The notes beneath the pieces were generated by a model, which saw only the letters and a list, made by a program, of their open reading frames with translations, had not been told where the DNA came from and made no database searches. Source: Scardovia inopinata JCM 12537 (GTDB lineage Bacteria > Actinomycetota > Actinomycetes > Actinomycetales > Bifidobacteriaceae). Taken from it: a DNA stretch of 64,000 nt. The stretch covers positions 620,001 to 684,000 of the forward strand of contig NZ_AP012334.1 of the NCBI RefSeq assembly GCF_001042695.1, in the 5' to 3' direction. Made by a program: the position numbers and the translations under genes. Positions 53,550 through 62,363 of the stretch are shown here, in pieces (the stretch's first letter is position 1; every line of letters begins with the position of its first letter).

Positions 53550-54834
53550 CGTCAGTCAGGTGATATTTAGGCAGGGTAATCTCAAAATTGGCTCCGCGAA
53601 CGTCATCAACTACCCGAACCGTTCCTGAATGCAGGTGGGCTGCCCATCTGGCTATGGATAGGCCTAAACCTGTTCCGCCCGACCCTGTCCCCGGCCGGTT
53701 TCCTTGCCCCTTAACGTAGCGGCGGAAAATATCAGAGCGTTCTTCTGCTGAAATCTGAGAACCAAAATTTATTATGTTCGACACCACTGTTCCGTGTGGG
53801 ATATCTTCATGGACTTCTACTAAAACGGCTGTTCCATCTGCTGAATGTTTCAGAGCATTGGAAATAATGTTGGTATAGAGCTGCCGAAGTCTGTCCTGGT
53901 CACCTTCCATGGTGATATTATCTGGAACATCCACGCTGATAATGTGCCCATGGCCACCGTCAGCAATTTCCAGGGGGCTTACTACATCATCAATAAAATC
54001 TTTAACGTTGAAAGTAGTAATTTCCAGACTGGCTGCTCCGGCTTCCACCCGGGACATATCGAGGAGAAAAGCTATGAGATCAGACAAGCGATGAGTCTGA
54101 TTGAGAATTCCCTCCAAATTGGCGCTGGTAGGTTCAATGACCCCATCGGCCATATTCTCCACCTGAGCCTGGAGAGCGGATACGGGAGTTCTCAGTTCAT
54201 GACTGACATTGGCAATCAGATCCCGTCTCATCTGATCGGCATGTTCCAGTTCCTCAGCCATGGTATTAAAGGACCGGGCCAACTGTCCGATTTCATCCTT
54301 ACTGGTTAAAGCTGAACTGACCCGGACTTCATAATTACCTTCCTGCATTTGCTCAGCAGCATCCCTGATTTCTCCCAGAGGAGAAGTCAGTCCGCGGGAA
54401 AAAAGGTAGGTAATTCCCAAAGACACAAGCAGGGTCAACGGCAAAGAAATCCACAGACTAACTTTGGCTTTCAGCAGGATCCAAGCCAGGAAGAAAGCAA
54501 TAAGAGTGGCAAGAACGATTAGAATGCTTAACTCTGCTTTTAAAGAAGAAAAGATGCCAATAGGCCGTTTTCTTGGTTCTTTTATGCCGGCTGAATCTTT
54601 GGACTTTCTAACCGCAGATGTGGTTTTTTCTTTTTCTTTCTCTTTGGCTGAACTGTAAATATCGTAGGCAGCTTTGCTGTAAAGCCCGTGAGGAGAAGTG
54701 TGGTGGGGGGCTGAGGCAGAGGTTCTGGGAGTACGGGAAGAAACCTTGTGCTGAGAAGGCAGAGAATCATGAGTAGAAGGTGATGCATCACCATTGATGA
54801 TGCTGTCATAATCCTTAAGAGATGAAGTGGCCAT
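53536..54834 (-). CDS. two-component sensor histidine kinase (HAMP, HisKA, HATPase)
   Basis: A 432-residue membrane kinase. The N-terminal about 95 residues are a hydrophilic, Ser/Lys-rich cytosolic extension, unusually long. Two helices (ELSILIVLATLIAFFLAWILL, LWISLPLTLLVSLGITYLF) are separated by only a few residues, so there is almost no outside sensor domain. HAMP, HisKA with LIANVSHELRTPVSALQAQVE near 210 (phosphorylated His), and HATPase with NIISNALKHSADGT, GSGGTGLGLSIARWAAHLH near 395 complete it. It follows its response regulator with a 74-base gap. The signal is not known. Confidence 0.93.
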   Translation of the reverse strand: MATSSLKDYDSIINGDASPSTHDSLPSQHKVSSRTPRTSASAPHHTSPHGLYSKAAYDIYSSAKEKEKEKTTSAVRKSKDSAGIKEPRKRPIGIFSSLKAELSILIVLATLIAFFLAWILLKAKVSLWISLPLTLLVSLGITYLFSRGLTSPLGEIRDAAEQMQEGNYEVRVSSALTSKDEIGQLARSFNTMAEELEHADQMRRDLIANVSHELRTPVSALQAQVENMADGVIEPTSANLEGILNQTHRLSDLIAFLLDMSRVEAGAASLEITTFNVKDFIDDVVSPLEIADGGHGHIISVDVPDNITMEGDQDRLRQLYTNIISNALKHSADGTAVLVEVHEDIPHGTVVSNIINFGSQISAEERSDIFRRYVKGQGNRPGTGSGGTGLGLSIARWAAHLHSGTVRVVDDVRGANFEITLPKYHLTDEEQK

Positions 54835-54908
54835 GGCTAAATAAAACGTACAAAACTATAGAAAGCTATCAGTAACTAAAAAACCAAGAGAAAGAAGGAT
54901 AACAAGTA

Positions 54909-55634
54909 TCAGGCTTTATCAGCTGGGGGCTCAAAAGCGTAACCTACACCGTGAACGGTACGGATCATCTCAGATCCTAATTTATGCCTTAAAGCTTTCA
55001 CATGAGAATCTACTGTTCTCGTGCCAGAGGCATCAACCCAATCCCATACCTCTTCCAGCAATTTCTCTCGAGTCAAAACCTGCTTGGGTTTGCGGGCAAG
55101 AGTAGCAAGCAGATCAAACTCGGTGGGAGTCAGATGTACCTCCTGGCCGTTAAGCAGAACCAGGCGTTGAGCCGGATCGATAGTCAGCCCATTGAATTCA
55201 AGAACTTTCTCATTTTCTGAATTTTTGGCAATGACTTTAGCCCTTTCCACCCGTCGCAGGAGAGCCTTGCATCGGGCGACCAGCTCGCGCATAGAGAATG
55301 GCTTGGTCATATAGTCATCAGCTCCGGCTCCCAGACCAATAACCTTGTCGGTTTCATCATCACGGGCAGTAAGCATCAGGACAGGAACAGGCCGGGCAGC
55401 TGTGATACGTTTAGTGGCCTCCAGACCATCCATGACAGGCAGCATAATATCCATGAGAATCAGATCGGGCTTATAGCTGGCTGCAATGTGCACAGCGCTG
55501 GCTCCATCGCCAGTAATTCTGGTGTTCCATCCTTCGGATGCCAGTCTCTGGCCTATGGCCGTAGCAAGGGTAGGCTCATCTTCCACGACGAGGACGGAAT
55601 ACTGTCCTGTTTTACCTGATGTAGTGCTTATCAT
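54909..55634 (-). CDS. OmpR/PhoB-family response regulator
   Basis: A 241-residue winged-helix regulator. The receiver domain has LVVEDEPTLATAIG near 16, the phosphoacceptor Asp in PDLILMDIMLPVMDG near 60, LTARDDE and KPFSMRELVAR with the conserved Lys near 108. The C-terminal DNA-binding half has VHLTPTEFDLLATLARKPKQVLTREKLLEEVWD in part and the recognition segment GTRTVDSHVKALRHKLG. It is the first gene of the pair with the kinase behind it. Its targets cannot be read from the sequence. Confidence 0.95.
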   Translation of the reverse strand: MISTTSGKTGQYSVLVVEDEPTLATAIGQRLASEGWNTRITGDGASAVHIAASYKPDLILMDIMLPVMDGLEATKRITAARPVPVLMLTARDDETDKVIGLGAGADDYMTKPFSMRELVARCKALLRRVERAKVIAKNSENEKVLEFNGLTIDPAQRLVLLNGQEVHLTPTEFDLLATLARKPKQVLTREKLLEEVWDWVDASGTRTVDSHVKALRHKLGSEMIRTVHGVGYAFEPPADKA

Positions 55635-55739
55635 AATATCTTTCGCATCCTATGACTAACAGTAATAGTGCTGACTAACGGCAATACTGTCATAATACAG
55701 GCAGCCCTTCACAAAGTGCACATGAAAGAGCTGGCAAAC

Positions 55740-55778
55740 AATTGGAACTGGGTTTTTTAGCCCAGTTCCAATTGTTGT
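55740..55778. terminator. palindrome behind glgB, probable bidirectional terminator
   Basis: CAATTGGAACTGGG and CCCAGTTCCAATTG form a 14-base perfect stem with TTTTTTAG as loop. It lies between the glgB stop (55853) and the response regulator start (55634), both on the minus strand. Long T runs outside the stem are missing, so termination strength is uncertain. Confidence 0.75.
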
Positions 55779-55852
55779 TTCATAGTGCTGTCGAACTTTC
55801 CTATTTAACCTTCTGGCGGCTTCCTCACAGGCGAGGTTTTACTTGTAAGGTT

Positions 55853-58093
55853 TTACTTGCGAGGTTTAAGAATTATAGCTCCCAAGGCCGGAACCGTCAG
55901 ATAAGCAGAATAAGGGCGGCTGTGGAAATCACCCTCCATAACTTCAATATCGTTATTATGAATGTCCGAGCCGCCGTATTTGGCATCATCAGTGGTAAGA
56001 ATTTCATCCCACTGACCCGACTGGGGGAGGGGAACCCGATAGTTATCCCACGCTGCTCCGGAGAAATTGACTACGACAACCAGTGGGTCTCCCTTGCTGT
56101 CCAGCCGCATGTAAGAAAGAGTATTGTGGTCGGCATCATCACTGGTCAGCCATTGGAACCCTTGCTGCTCAAAATCAAGTTCCCAGAGCTGCGGATTTTC
56201 CTTATAAAGCGTGTTCAGATCCCGAACCAGTTTCTGTACTCCACGATGGTCTTCCCAGTTGAGGCTGTCCCAATCAATACTCCACTTTTCGCTCCACTCA
56301 CCAAATTGGGCTAATTCGTTGCCCATAAAGGTGAGTTTTTTGCCCGGATGAGTCCACTGATAGGCAAAGAGGGCACGAACTCCAGCGAACCGCTGCCAGT
56401 CATCTCCTGGCATACGGCCTATGAGAGAGCCTTTGCCGTGTACGACTTCATCGTGGGAAATAGGAAGAATATAGTGTTCTGAATATGCATATACCAGAGA
56501 GAAGGTGATTTCGTTATGATTCCATTTCCTATCTAAAGGATGTTTGCTCAGGTAGTCAAGAGTGTCATGCATCCACCCCATATTCCACTTCAGACCAAAG
56601 CCCAGACCCCCATTGCTGGTGGGGCTGGTGACTCCCTGCCAGGCAGTGGATTCTTCAGCAATCATCATGATTCCAGGGTTATTGCGGTAGGCGGTTGCTG
56701 TAGCTTCCTTAAGAAAATCAATGGCTTCCAGGTTCTCATGGCCGCCGTACTTGTTAGGTCGCCACTGACCATTTTCACGGCTGTAATCTAGGTATAGCAT
56801 GGAAGAAACAGCATCAACCCGTAGGCCGTCCACATGGAACTCACTCAGCCAATAGCAGGCATTGGCAACGAGGAAGTTACGAACTTCATTACGGCCAAAA
56901 TTGAAGATATAGGTTCCCCAATCAGGATGTTCCCCTCGCAGGGGATCAGGGTCTTCGTAAAGGGGAGTGCCATCAAATCGGGCCAGGGCAAAGTCATCCT
57001 TAGGGAAGTGGGCGGGAACCCAGTCCATGATGACTCCAATTCCAGCCTGATGGAAGCGGTCTATCAGGTACTTGAGTTCATCAGGCTGACCCAGCCGGGA
57101 ATCAGGGGCATAGTATCCGGTTACCTGGTACCCCCATGATCCTTCAAAGGGATGTTCTGCCAAGGGCATGAATTCTACATGGGTAAAGCCCAGATCTTTA
57201 ACATAGGGCACCAGATCATCAGCCAGCTGCTTGAAGCCTTCGCCTTTCTTCCAGCTGCCTGCATGAACCTCATAAACGCTTACAGGCCCCAGATGAGGAT
57301 TCTTAACGGCCCTGGTATGCATCCAATCGGAATCATTCCATTCATAATGAGAATCAGTCACAATGGAAGCGGTCTCGGGAGGAATCTGATGATATTTCTC
57401 CATGGGATCTGCCTTCTGCTTCCATTCATTATTGGCATTGAGGATCTCATACTTATAGCGCTCGCCTGCTTTAACGTCGGGAATGAAAATCTCCCAGACG
57501 CCGCTGGATCCCACTTCTCTCATGGCATACTGACGACCGCCCCAGCCGTTGAAATCTCCTACGACTCGAACGACTCGTGCGTTGGGAGCCCATACGGCAA
57601 AAGAAGTTCCAGTAACTGAATTATCTGATGATCCATCGGGATCTCCCATAGGATCCAGATAGGTACGTACATGAGCGCCAAGAATTTCCCACAACCGCTC
57701 ATGCCTGCCTTCATTAAAAAGATAGATATCCACATCCCCCAGGGTGGGGAGGTAACGGTAGGGATCATCCTGGACGTTGCTTTCTCCATTCTCATAGACT
57801 GTTCTGATTCGATAATCAGGAACAGCCCAGCCGGATTCATCTCGTGCAGCTGGGACATCAGCAACGAAAATACCATTCCACTCATGTTTAGCAGAGTATT
57901 CTCCGGTCTGGGTTATGATGGTTACCTCTTTGGCCAGGGGCCGAAGCACTCTGACTGTGGCTTTGCCATTAGTAGATTCTGAAGCGCTCTTACCTTCCTG
58001 CAAATCCAGGTGTGCTCCCAGAACCTCGTGGGGGCTGTAATATATGCCATTGCTGACTTCATCGAGTACGGTGTGCGGTACGGGTACTGGCAT
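55853..58093 (-). CDS. glgB: 1,4-alpha-glucan branching enzyme GlgB
   Basis: Makes alpha-1,6 branches in glycogen. The 746-residue GH13 enzyme has an N-terminal CBM48 ([15 protein letters not shown] near 17, [20 protein letters not shown] near 165), and the catalytic domain with [25 protein letters not shown] in part, the nucleophile Asp in [17 protein letters not shown] near 415, the acid Glu in MIAEESTAW near 475 and [15 protein letters not shown] near 545. Length matches the actinobacterial GlgB. AGGAG lies 6 bases before the ATG. No other glycogen gene is nearby. Confidence 0.97.
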   Translation of the reverse strand: MPVPVPHTVLDEVSNGIYYSPHEVLGAHLDLQEGKSASESTNGKATVRVLRPLAKEVTIITQTGEYSAKHEWNGIFVADVPAARDESGWAVPDYRIRTVYENGESNVQDDPYRYLPTLGDVDIYLFNEGRHERLWEILGAHVRTYLDPMGDPDGSSDNSVTGTSFAVWAPNARVVRVVGDFNGWGGRQYAMREVGSSGVWEIFIPDVKAGERYKYEILNANNEWKQKADPMEKYHQIPPETASIVTDSHYEWNDSDWMHTRAVKNPHLGPVSVYEVHAGSWKKGEGFKQLADDLVPYVKDLGFTHVEFMPLAEHPFEGSWGYQVTGYYAPDSRLGQPDELKYLIDRFHQAGIGVIMDWVPAHFPKDDFALARFDGTPLYEDPDPLRGEHPDWGTYIFNFGRNEVRNFLVANACYWLSEFHVDGLRVDAVSSMLYLDYSRENGQWRPNKYGGHENLEAIDFLKEATATAYRNNPGIMMIAEESTAWQGVTSPTSNGGLGFGLKWNMGWMHDTLDYLSKHPLDRKWNHNEITFSLVYAYSEHYILPISHDEVVHGKGSLIGRMPGDDWQRFAGVRALFAYQWTHPGKKLTFMGNELAQFGEWSEKWSIDWDSLNWEDHRGVQKLVRDLNTLYKENPQLWELDFEQQGFQWLTSDDADHNTLSYMRLDSKGDPLVVVVNFSGAAWDNYRVPLPQSGQWDEILTTDDAKYGGSDIHNNDIEVMEGDFHSRPYSAYLTVPALGAIILKPRK

Positions 58094-58258
58094 CTTTGCT
58101 CCTAACCTATGCTCTTTGTTACCTCTTCTTATTATAGACTATATATGAGAAGAATTTCCCGTGTGTTCCGTTATTTTCTTTTATCTTTCGGGAGATGACA
58201 GACGTCCATGGGCAAGAGCATAATAATTCAGTTAAGTTTGTCGTGAAGGGGCATGCAA

Positions 58259-58918
58259 ATGGAGTATAAAGTCGGTGATACGGTTGTTTATCCTCGCCAT
58301 GGAGCAGCTCGCATTGAAGAAATCAGTGAACGAACCTTGCGTGGGGTGACCCGGACCTATCTTCGTTTGACCGTTTTGTCTTCTGATGGTTTGGAAATCA
58401 GCGTCCCCGCAGACTCGGTTGAAAAAGTTGGCGTTAGGGAGATCGTCAATGGGGTAGCCGTGGCAAAAGTTTTTGAAATTTTAAGAACCCCAATTGTTGA
58501 AGAAAAAACAAACTGGTCTCGTCGCTATAAACTGAATGTTGAAAAAATCGCCACAGGTGATGTTAATAAAATTGCTGAAGTGGTTCGCGATTTATCTCAG
58601 CGGGATGATGACGACCACGGCTTGTCTGCTGGAGAAAAGCGAATGCTGTCTAAGGCTCGGGGAATCCTAACTTCAGAGATTGCCCTCAGTGAGGGAATTG
58701 ACGATGATGAAGCTCAGCGACTTTTGGATGTTAACCTGGGCTATCAGGATCCGGAGCCGGGAGACGACAAGCATCATGCCAAAGCGCCCCAGGAACCGGC
58801 TTATCAGACTCTCTATCGGGTAGAAGAAGAGGAGCGTGCTGCTAAAGCTGCGGCTAAGCAGGCTGCAAAGAATGCCAGGGAATCCGGCAAGGAGACTGCC
58901 GGGGAATCTGGTAACTAG
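58259..58918 (+). CDS. carD: CarD-family transcription regulator
   Basis: A 219-residue RNA polymerase-binding factor that stabilises open complexes at rRNA and other promoters. The N-terminal domain is [20 protein letters not shown] with the CarD/TRCF RID fold, and the helical domain contains [29 protein letters not shown] in part. The Ala/Lys/Glu-rich tail from about residue 165 extends well beyond the 162 residues of mycobacterial CarD. The ATG at 58259 fits the AAGGGG site with 7-base spacing; the ATG six bases earlier does not. Confidence 0.95.
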   Translation: MEYKVGDTVVYPRHGAARIEEISERTLRGVTRTYLRLTVLSSDGLEISVPADSVEKVGVREIVNGVAVAKVFEILRTPIVEEKTNWSRRYKLNVEKIATGDVNKIAEVVRDLSQRDDDDHGLSAGEKRMLSKARGILTSEIALSEGIDDDEAQRLLDVNLGYQDPEPGDDKHHAKAPQEPAYQTLYRVEEEERAAKAAAKQAAKNARESGKETAGESGN

Positions 58919-58929
58919 AATAAGTAGTT

Positions 58930-58972
58930 AGTAAAATAGGCTGGCTGACTGTTTTACTGGCTGTAATTTTCT
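58930..58972. terminator. weak hairpin between carD and the convergent toxin operon
   Basis: AGTAAAA (58930-58936) and TTTTACT (58952-58958) pair around a 15-base loop. Followed on the plus strand by GGCTGTAATTTTC. It could end carD or the minus-strand operon, but the stem is short and AT-rich. Confidence 0.4.
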
Positions 58973-58981
58973 GATTAGTCT

Positions 58982-59254
58982 TTATTCTCCAGACTTGAGC
59001 AATGCTTCGCATTTCTGCTTATACGCTGCTTGAACGGTCTTGCTGAAACGGCCTGTTAAAGCTGAACGCATAGAAGATGTAGCTCTGGAAAGAGTGTGAG
59101 CGCTTTCTGAAGTCTCTTCCTTAACGTAGACAGACCAATTCTTTTTTGCTTCTTTGAATTTTTGTCTAATAATTGGGACAAGTACATCGTTCGCAGTACT
59201 TAGTCGTATGTCATTGAGCCCGCTCTCGTCTAAAGCAGACATGTGCGTAGTCAT
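58982..59254 (-). CDS. small helical protein, probable partner of the lipase toxin
   Basis: A 90-residue, all-helical, soluble protein with no signal peptide and no WXG motif, though a single NWSVYV is near residue 39. It is basic and Ser/Thr/Ala-rich (HTLSRATSSMRSALTG). No family was recognised. It is the last gene of a minus-strand operon after a lipase and another small helical protein. In type VII toxin operons such small proteins (Lap or Tla type) bind the secretion domain of the toxin, and that is the proposed role (inference from position and fold only). The start has GGAAGG 7-8 bases upstream. Confidence 0.65.
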   Translation of the reverse strand: MTTHMSALDESGLNDIRLSTANDVLVPIIRQKFKEAKKNWSVYVKEETSESAHTLSRATSSMRSALTGRFSKTVQAAYKQKCEALLKSGE

Positions 59255-59296
59255 GCTGGATGCCTTCCTTTCGGCTGAATCTGTGATGCATCTAAG

Positions 59297-59638
59297 CTAA
59301 CAGTATAGTGAGTTTCGTAATGCTGAGAGGATTTGGTTAAATCGTTCCTGCACTTTGTGATAGTCATCAGTGACTATTGCTTGTTGTTCTTCCAAATGGC
59401 TCAGAGTAGTAGATTTAAATTCTTCCGCAGCTTCGGGGTAGCGGGATGCGATGGATTGAACAGCACCTTGCATCTCTTCCAGTTGGTGGGATACAGAACC
59501 AGCCAGATGATCATAATAGTCCCGCTGCTGTCTTATTTCTTCGAGGGTGTGCCTAATATGTTCCTGAGGATCGCCGCAGCCGCAGCTTCTCCAGTCTGCT
59601 ATATCTTCTGGTGCGTAAATAAGCAAGTTTGGATTCAT
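59297..59638 (-). CDS. small helical protein, probable partner of the lipase toxin
   Basis: A 113-residue protein predicted to be almost all helix and coiled coil (HIRHTLEEIRQQRDYYDHLAG, AIVTDDYHKVQERFNQIL). It has a short Cys-containing segment DWRSCGCGDPQEH near 17 and a terminal Cys. No WXG motif. No known family was recognised. It starts 40 bases after the lipase stop with AAAGGG upstream, so it belongs to the same operon. It is a candidate chaperone or co-secreted partner for the lipase C-terminal helical domain (inference). Confidence 0.65.
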   Translation of the reverse strand: MNPNLLIYAPEDIADWRSCGCGDPQEHIRHTLEEIRQQRDYYDHLAGSVSHQLEEMQGAVQSIASRYPEAAEEFKSTTLSHLEEQQAIVTDDYHKVQERFNQILSALRNSLYC

Positions 59639-59677
59639 AATGGTGAAGTGCCCTTTCGCGAGTATTAATAGTTGATT

Positions 59678-60991
59678 TTATTGAAAGAGATGTTTATTTT
59701 CAAAAGCAGTAATTTTATGGGCGAGGTGTTTGTCTTGCTCAAGGAGTGTGGCCATACCTTTCATTGCAGAGTCTCCTGTTTGTCCAATCGAATCCGTTAT
59801 TCTGCGGACTCTTGCGACATCCTCTGCAATCGTTGTTTGAAGATTGTCAGAGAGCTCTTTTTTGCTTAAGCCGGCATCTGCCAATACCTGTTCGACTTTA
59901 TCTCGGGATAGGCCATTGCCAATGGAGGAGTTCATGACATAATCTACTGCTTTATCCCATTCTTCTTCTAGAGATTGTACAATTTTTTCACCATGCTTTG
60001 GCAATACAGCTATCAGGCCTTCCGCAATCTGAGTTGCTGAATGAGTGATAATGCGAGCCTGCTCAACATCGGCAAAGATCTCTCCCGAAGCAGATCCGGC
60101 TGCTGGCCCGGCAGCGTGTGACAAATCTTTTAATAAAGATGCTTGCCGATTGATAATATTATTGCGGTAAAGGGCCAACATTCCTTTTTTGCTGAACTGG
60201 TATCCGCCCCACATATGCTGATCTTTGATATTGTCTGTTTGAAGAGAATCTACCCGATATAAATCTCCCACATGAGGTGTTTTTTCAGGCGATGACAGAG
60301 TTCCTACAGGGTCCGGATGAAGAGGATTCATTCCATAAGAGGGCCGTAAAATTGAGTGAAAAGCGACAGTGTACCCAAAAGCGACCAGGTCTTTGGTGTC
60401 TACGTAATTATGAAGTCGCCCGGAATATGAGGAAGCTCTTTTCTGCTGGTTAACATCCAAAGTATTATAAATATTCGGTCCCTGATACAGCCAGGCACCT
60501 TTTATTCGTGCGGCTTCTTTATCGGTTAAATCCGATAAGGCATACTGGCCAACCATAGATCCCAAGGAATGCCCGTATACCTCACAGTGGCAGTCAGGAT
60601 AGTCTGACAGTACTTGTTTCAGCAAGCGGGATGAAGCCCGGAACTGGTTACTTATGGGCAGACCCTGCTCCTTAGCCTTCAGCGGGCTTACTCCCATCGC
60701 AGATAAAGCTTCCGGTATATTATTGCGAATCCAATCATTCCCGATGCCCCTTGACCCCTGATATATTACCCGAATAGTCTTTGTTTTTGGATCTTTAAGT
60801 ACCACGGCGTCCAAACCGGATAAACTATCGTGAACAACCTTGACTACTGTGCCAATGTACTGATCTTTATGGGTGCCTTTAATCGTAATATCATTTGGCT
60901 GTGATCGGGTACCAACGTGCCAAGTATTATCTTTATATCCTTTTTGCGTAATAAGCATACGATCATAGTCAGTAAACTGCGGTTCCGTCAT
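59678..60991 (-). CDS. lipase toxin with reverse domain order, T7SS TslA-like
   Basis: A 437-residue protein without signal peptide. Residues about 1-280 form an alpha/beta lipase: the nucleophile elbow is YGHSLGSMVG (Ser142), preceded by VIYQGSRGIGNDW and followed by probable catalytic Asp (near 198-201, VDTKDLVAFG) and His259 (DQHMWGGYQF). Residues about 283-437 are helical and rich in Ala, Glu and Lys, like the LXG-type targeting domain of type VII effectors, but at the C-terminus. This reverse order, with adjacent membrane immunity proteins and small helical partners, is the layout of S. aureus TslA, a secreted phospholipase. A TAGGAG site precedes the ATG; the gene starts 8 bases after the previous stop. 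Toxicity is inferred, not shown. Confidence 0.75.
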   Translation of the reverse strand: MTEPQFTDYDRMLITQKGYKDNTWHVGTRSQPNDITIKGTHKDQYIGTVVKVVHDSLSGLDAVVLKDPKTKTIRVIYQGSRGIGNDWIRNNIPEALSAMGVSPLKAKEQGLPISNQFRASSRLLKQVLSDYPDCHCEVYGHSLGSMVGQYALSDLTDKEAARIKGAWLYQGPNIYNTLDVNQQKRASSYSGRLHNYVDTKDLVAFGYTVAFHSILRPSYGMNPLHPDPVGTLSSPEKTPHVGDLYRVDSLQTDNIKDQHMWGGYQFSKKGMLALYRNNIINRQASLLKDLSHAAGPAAGSASGEIFADVEQARIITHSATQIAEGLIAVLPKHGEKIVQSLEEEWDKAVDYVMNSSIGNGLSRDKVEQVLADAGLSKKELSDNLQTTIAEDVARVRRITDSIGQTGDSAMKGMATLLEQDKHLAHKITAFENKHLFQ

Positions 60992-60999
60992 CGCAACTC

Positions 61000-61716
61000 C
61001 TACTCATCATTTTTCTGTGTGTTGTTTTCTGGTGGGAATTCGTCAGGATGAGCCTTCTTATACTTGCTGGCCCAGTCATAATCATAAATCTGCTTGCCAT
61101 AGCGAGCTAACCGCCGTGCAGACAACTTTCCAGAAATCACATTACCGCCGCTTTCTAAAGGACCATACCCACCACCCATATAACGACGATTAAGAGTAAA
61201 TCCTACTGTCTGCTTTTTATCATGGTTAATAACCGTATCAAAATCAATACCACCCATAGGATTATGCTCAATAGACGAGTCCACAATCTCATAGGTTTGA
61301 ATAACACCTTTATCAGTCAAAGCATGAGGATCCAACTCACGAAAATCCTCCTCCATAACCTTCTGACATTCTTGTGAGTGGACGATAGCATGCATTTCGT
61401 TGTAGAATTCTTGCTTTTCATGATTTTTCTTGGTCACGATTACTCCAAAGACAATGGCTGTGGTAATTATGATGATGCCGATGATGACACTGATAGCGGC
61501 TGCTTGTTGGGAGAGAGCTTGCTTGTGTTTTTTCTCTTGGATTTTCTCCAGGAGTTGAGTTTGATTATCATTTTTAGTAATGAGCCGTTGTGTCTCCTGC
61601 TCACTGAGCACAAAATGAGAAGACCGTGACTGAACGGGCTGAGCTGAGTGGTCAGGATGATTCGATTGGGCTGCTTGGCTTTGCCAATTTGACGGGTCGT
61701 TTGAGTTTGGAACCAT
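61000..61716 (-). CDS. membrane-anchored probable immunity protein, copy 1
   Basis: A 238-residue protein with a cytosolic N-terminus (about 70 residues, Gln/Ser-rich), one membrane helix (AISVIIGIIIITTAIVFGVIV) and an outside domain. That domain carries EFYNEMHAIVHSQECQKVMEE, LDPHALTDKGVIQTYEIVDS, YGPLESGG and DYDWASKYKKAHPDEFP (each in part). The outside domain is nearly identical to that of the neighbouring gene. The strong GGGAGGTGG site sets the start at 61716 rather than 61782. No catalytic motif is seen. Position next to the lipase and the exposed domain suggest protection from the toxin, as TilA does for TslA (inference). Confidence 0.7.
   Translation of the reverse strand: MVPNSNDPSNWQSQAAQSNHPDHSAQPVQSRSSHFVLSEQETQRLITKNDNQTQLLEKIQEKKHKQALSQQAAAISVIIGIIIITTAIVFGVIVTKKNHEKQEFYNEMHAIVHSQECQKVMEEDFRELDPHALTDKGVIQTYEIVDSSIEHNPMGGIDFDTVINHDKKQTVGFTLNRRYMGGGYGPLESGGNVISGKLSARRLARYGKQIYDYDWASKYKKAHPDEFPPENNTQKNDE
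61242..61363. repeat. 122-base exact repeat, first copy (second at 62018-62139)
   Basis: This stretch is identical base for base to 62018-62139, inside the sequences encoding the outside domains of two adjacent genes. Flanking sequence on both sides is also close (for example 61018-61080 against 61797-61860), so the duplicated unit is about 360 bases. Identity at silent positions points to a recent duplication or gene conversion. Confidence 0.95.
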
Positions 61717-61778
61717 AACCACCTCCCTTTTCTTTGATCGTACGGTTACCAGGAAGCAAATGCATAAAAGTAAAAGAA

Positions 61779-62321
61779 TCATTTGCTTTTGTGTGTGTTG
61801 TTTTCTGGTGGGAATTCGTCAGGGTGAGCCTTCTTATACTTACTGGCCCAGTCATAATCGTCTATCTGCTTGCCATAGCGAGCATATAATCTGGCTGATA
61901 GGTCACCGGAGATAGCACTACCGCCGCTTTCTAAAGGACCGTACCCACCACCATAGTCATAACGATCCATATTAAAACTTACCGTCTGCTTTTTATCATG
62001 ATTAATAATCACATAATAATCAATACCACCCATAGGATTATGCTCAATAGACGAGTCCACAATCTCATAGGTTTGAATAACACCTTTATCAGTCAAAGCA
62101 TGAGGATCCAACTCACGAAAATCCTCCTCCATAACCTTCCGACACTCCCGTGAATGAACAATAGCAACCATCTGCTGCCGAAAATCAGCAGCCTCACGCT
62201 CCCTATACACACGAACCCCCAATACAAGACCTACTAATAATCCGCAGATAATCAGCGAAGATACTAGTATTGTTAGCCACACAGGAAAGCGTCTGCCTTT
62301 CCTTATCCAATAAACTGTCAT
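61779..62321 (-). CDS. membrane-anchored probable immunity protein, copy 2
   Basis: A 180-residue paralogue of the gene behind it. It has a very short cytosolic start, one membrane helix (FPVWLTILVSSLIICGLLVGLVLG) and the same outside domain with AIVHSRECRKVMEEDFREL, PHALTDKGVIQTYEIVDSSI and YDYGGGYGPLESGGS. Nucleotide identity over 122 bases is complete; the anchor regions differ entirely. It starts with AGAAGGTG upstream, 42 bases after the znuB stop. Two immunity copies with different anchors suggest selection for redundancy or for handling toxin variants. Confidence 0.7.
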   Translation of the reverse strand: MTVYWIRKGRRFPVWLTILVSSLIICGLLVGLVLGVRVYREREAADFRQQMVAIVHSRECRKVMEEDFRELDPHALTDKGVIQTYEIVDSSIEHNPMGGIDYYVIINHDKKQTVSFNMDRYDYGGGYGPLESGGSAISGDLSARLYARYGKQIDDYDWASKYKKAHPDEFPPENNTHKSK

Positions 62322-62363
62322 GGCACCTTCTCGGATATGTCACTGTTCCTCACTAGTAATTTT

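Noticed and set aside
58982-59254. WXG100 (EsxA-like) identity for the 90-residue protein
   Set aside because: No WXG turn and no C-terminal YxxxD/E signal; only helical content agrees, so it is kept as an unnamed partner candidate.
61000-61782. Longer start of immunity copy 1 at 61782
   Set aside because: The extra 22 residues would overlap the previous gene by 4 bases, and the strong GGGAGGTGG site clearly serves the ATG at 61716.
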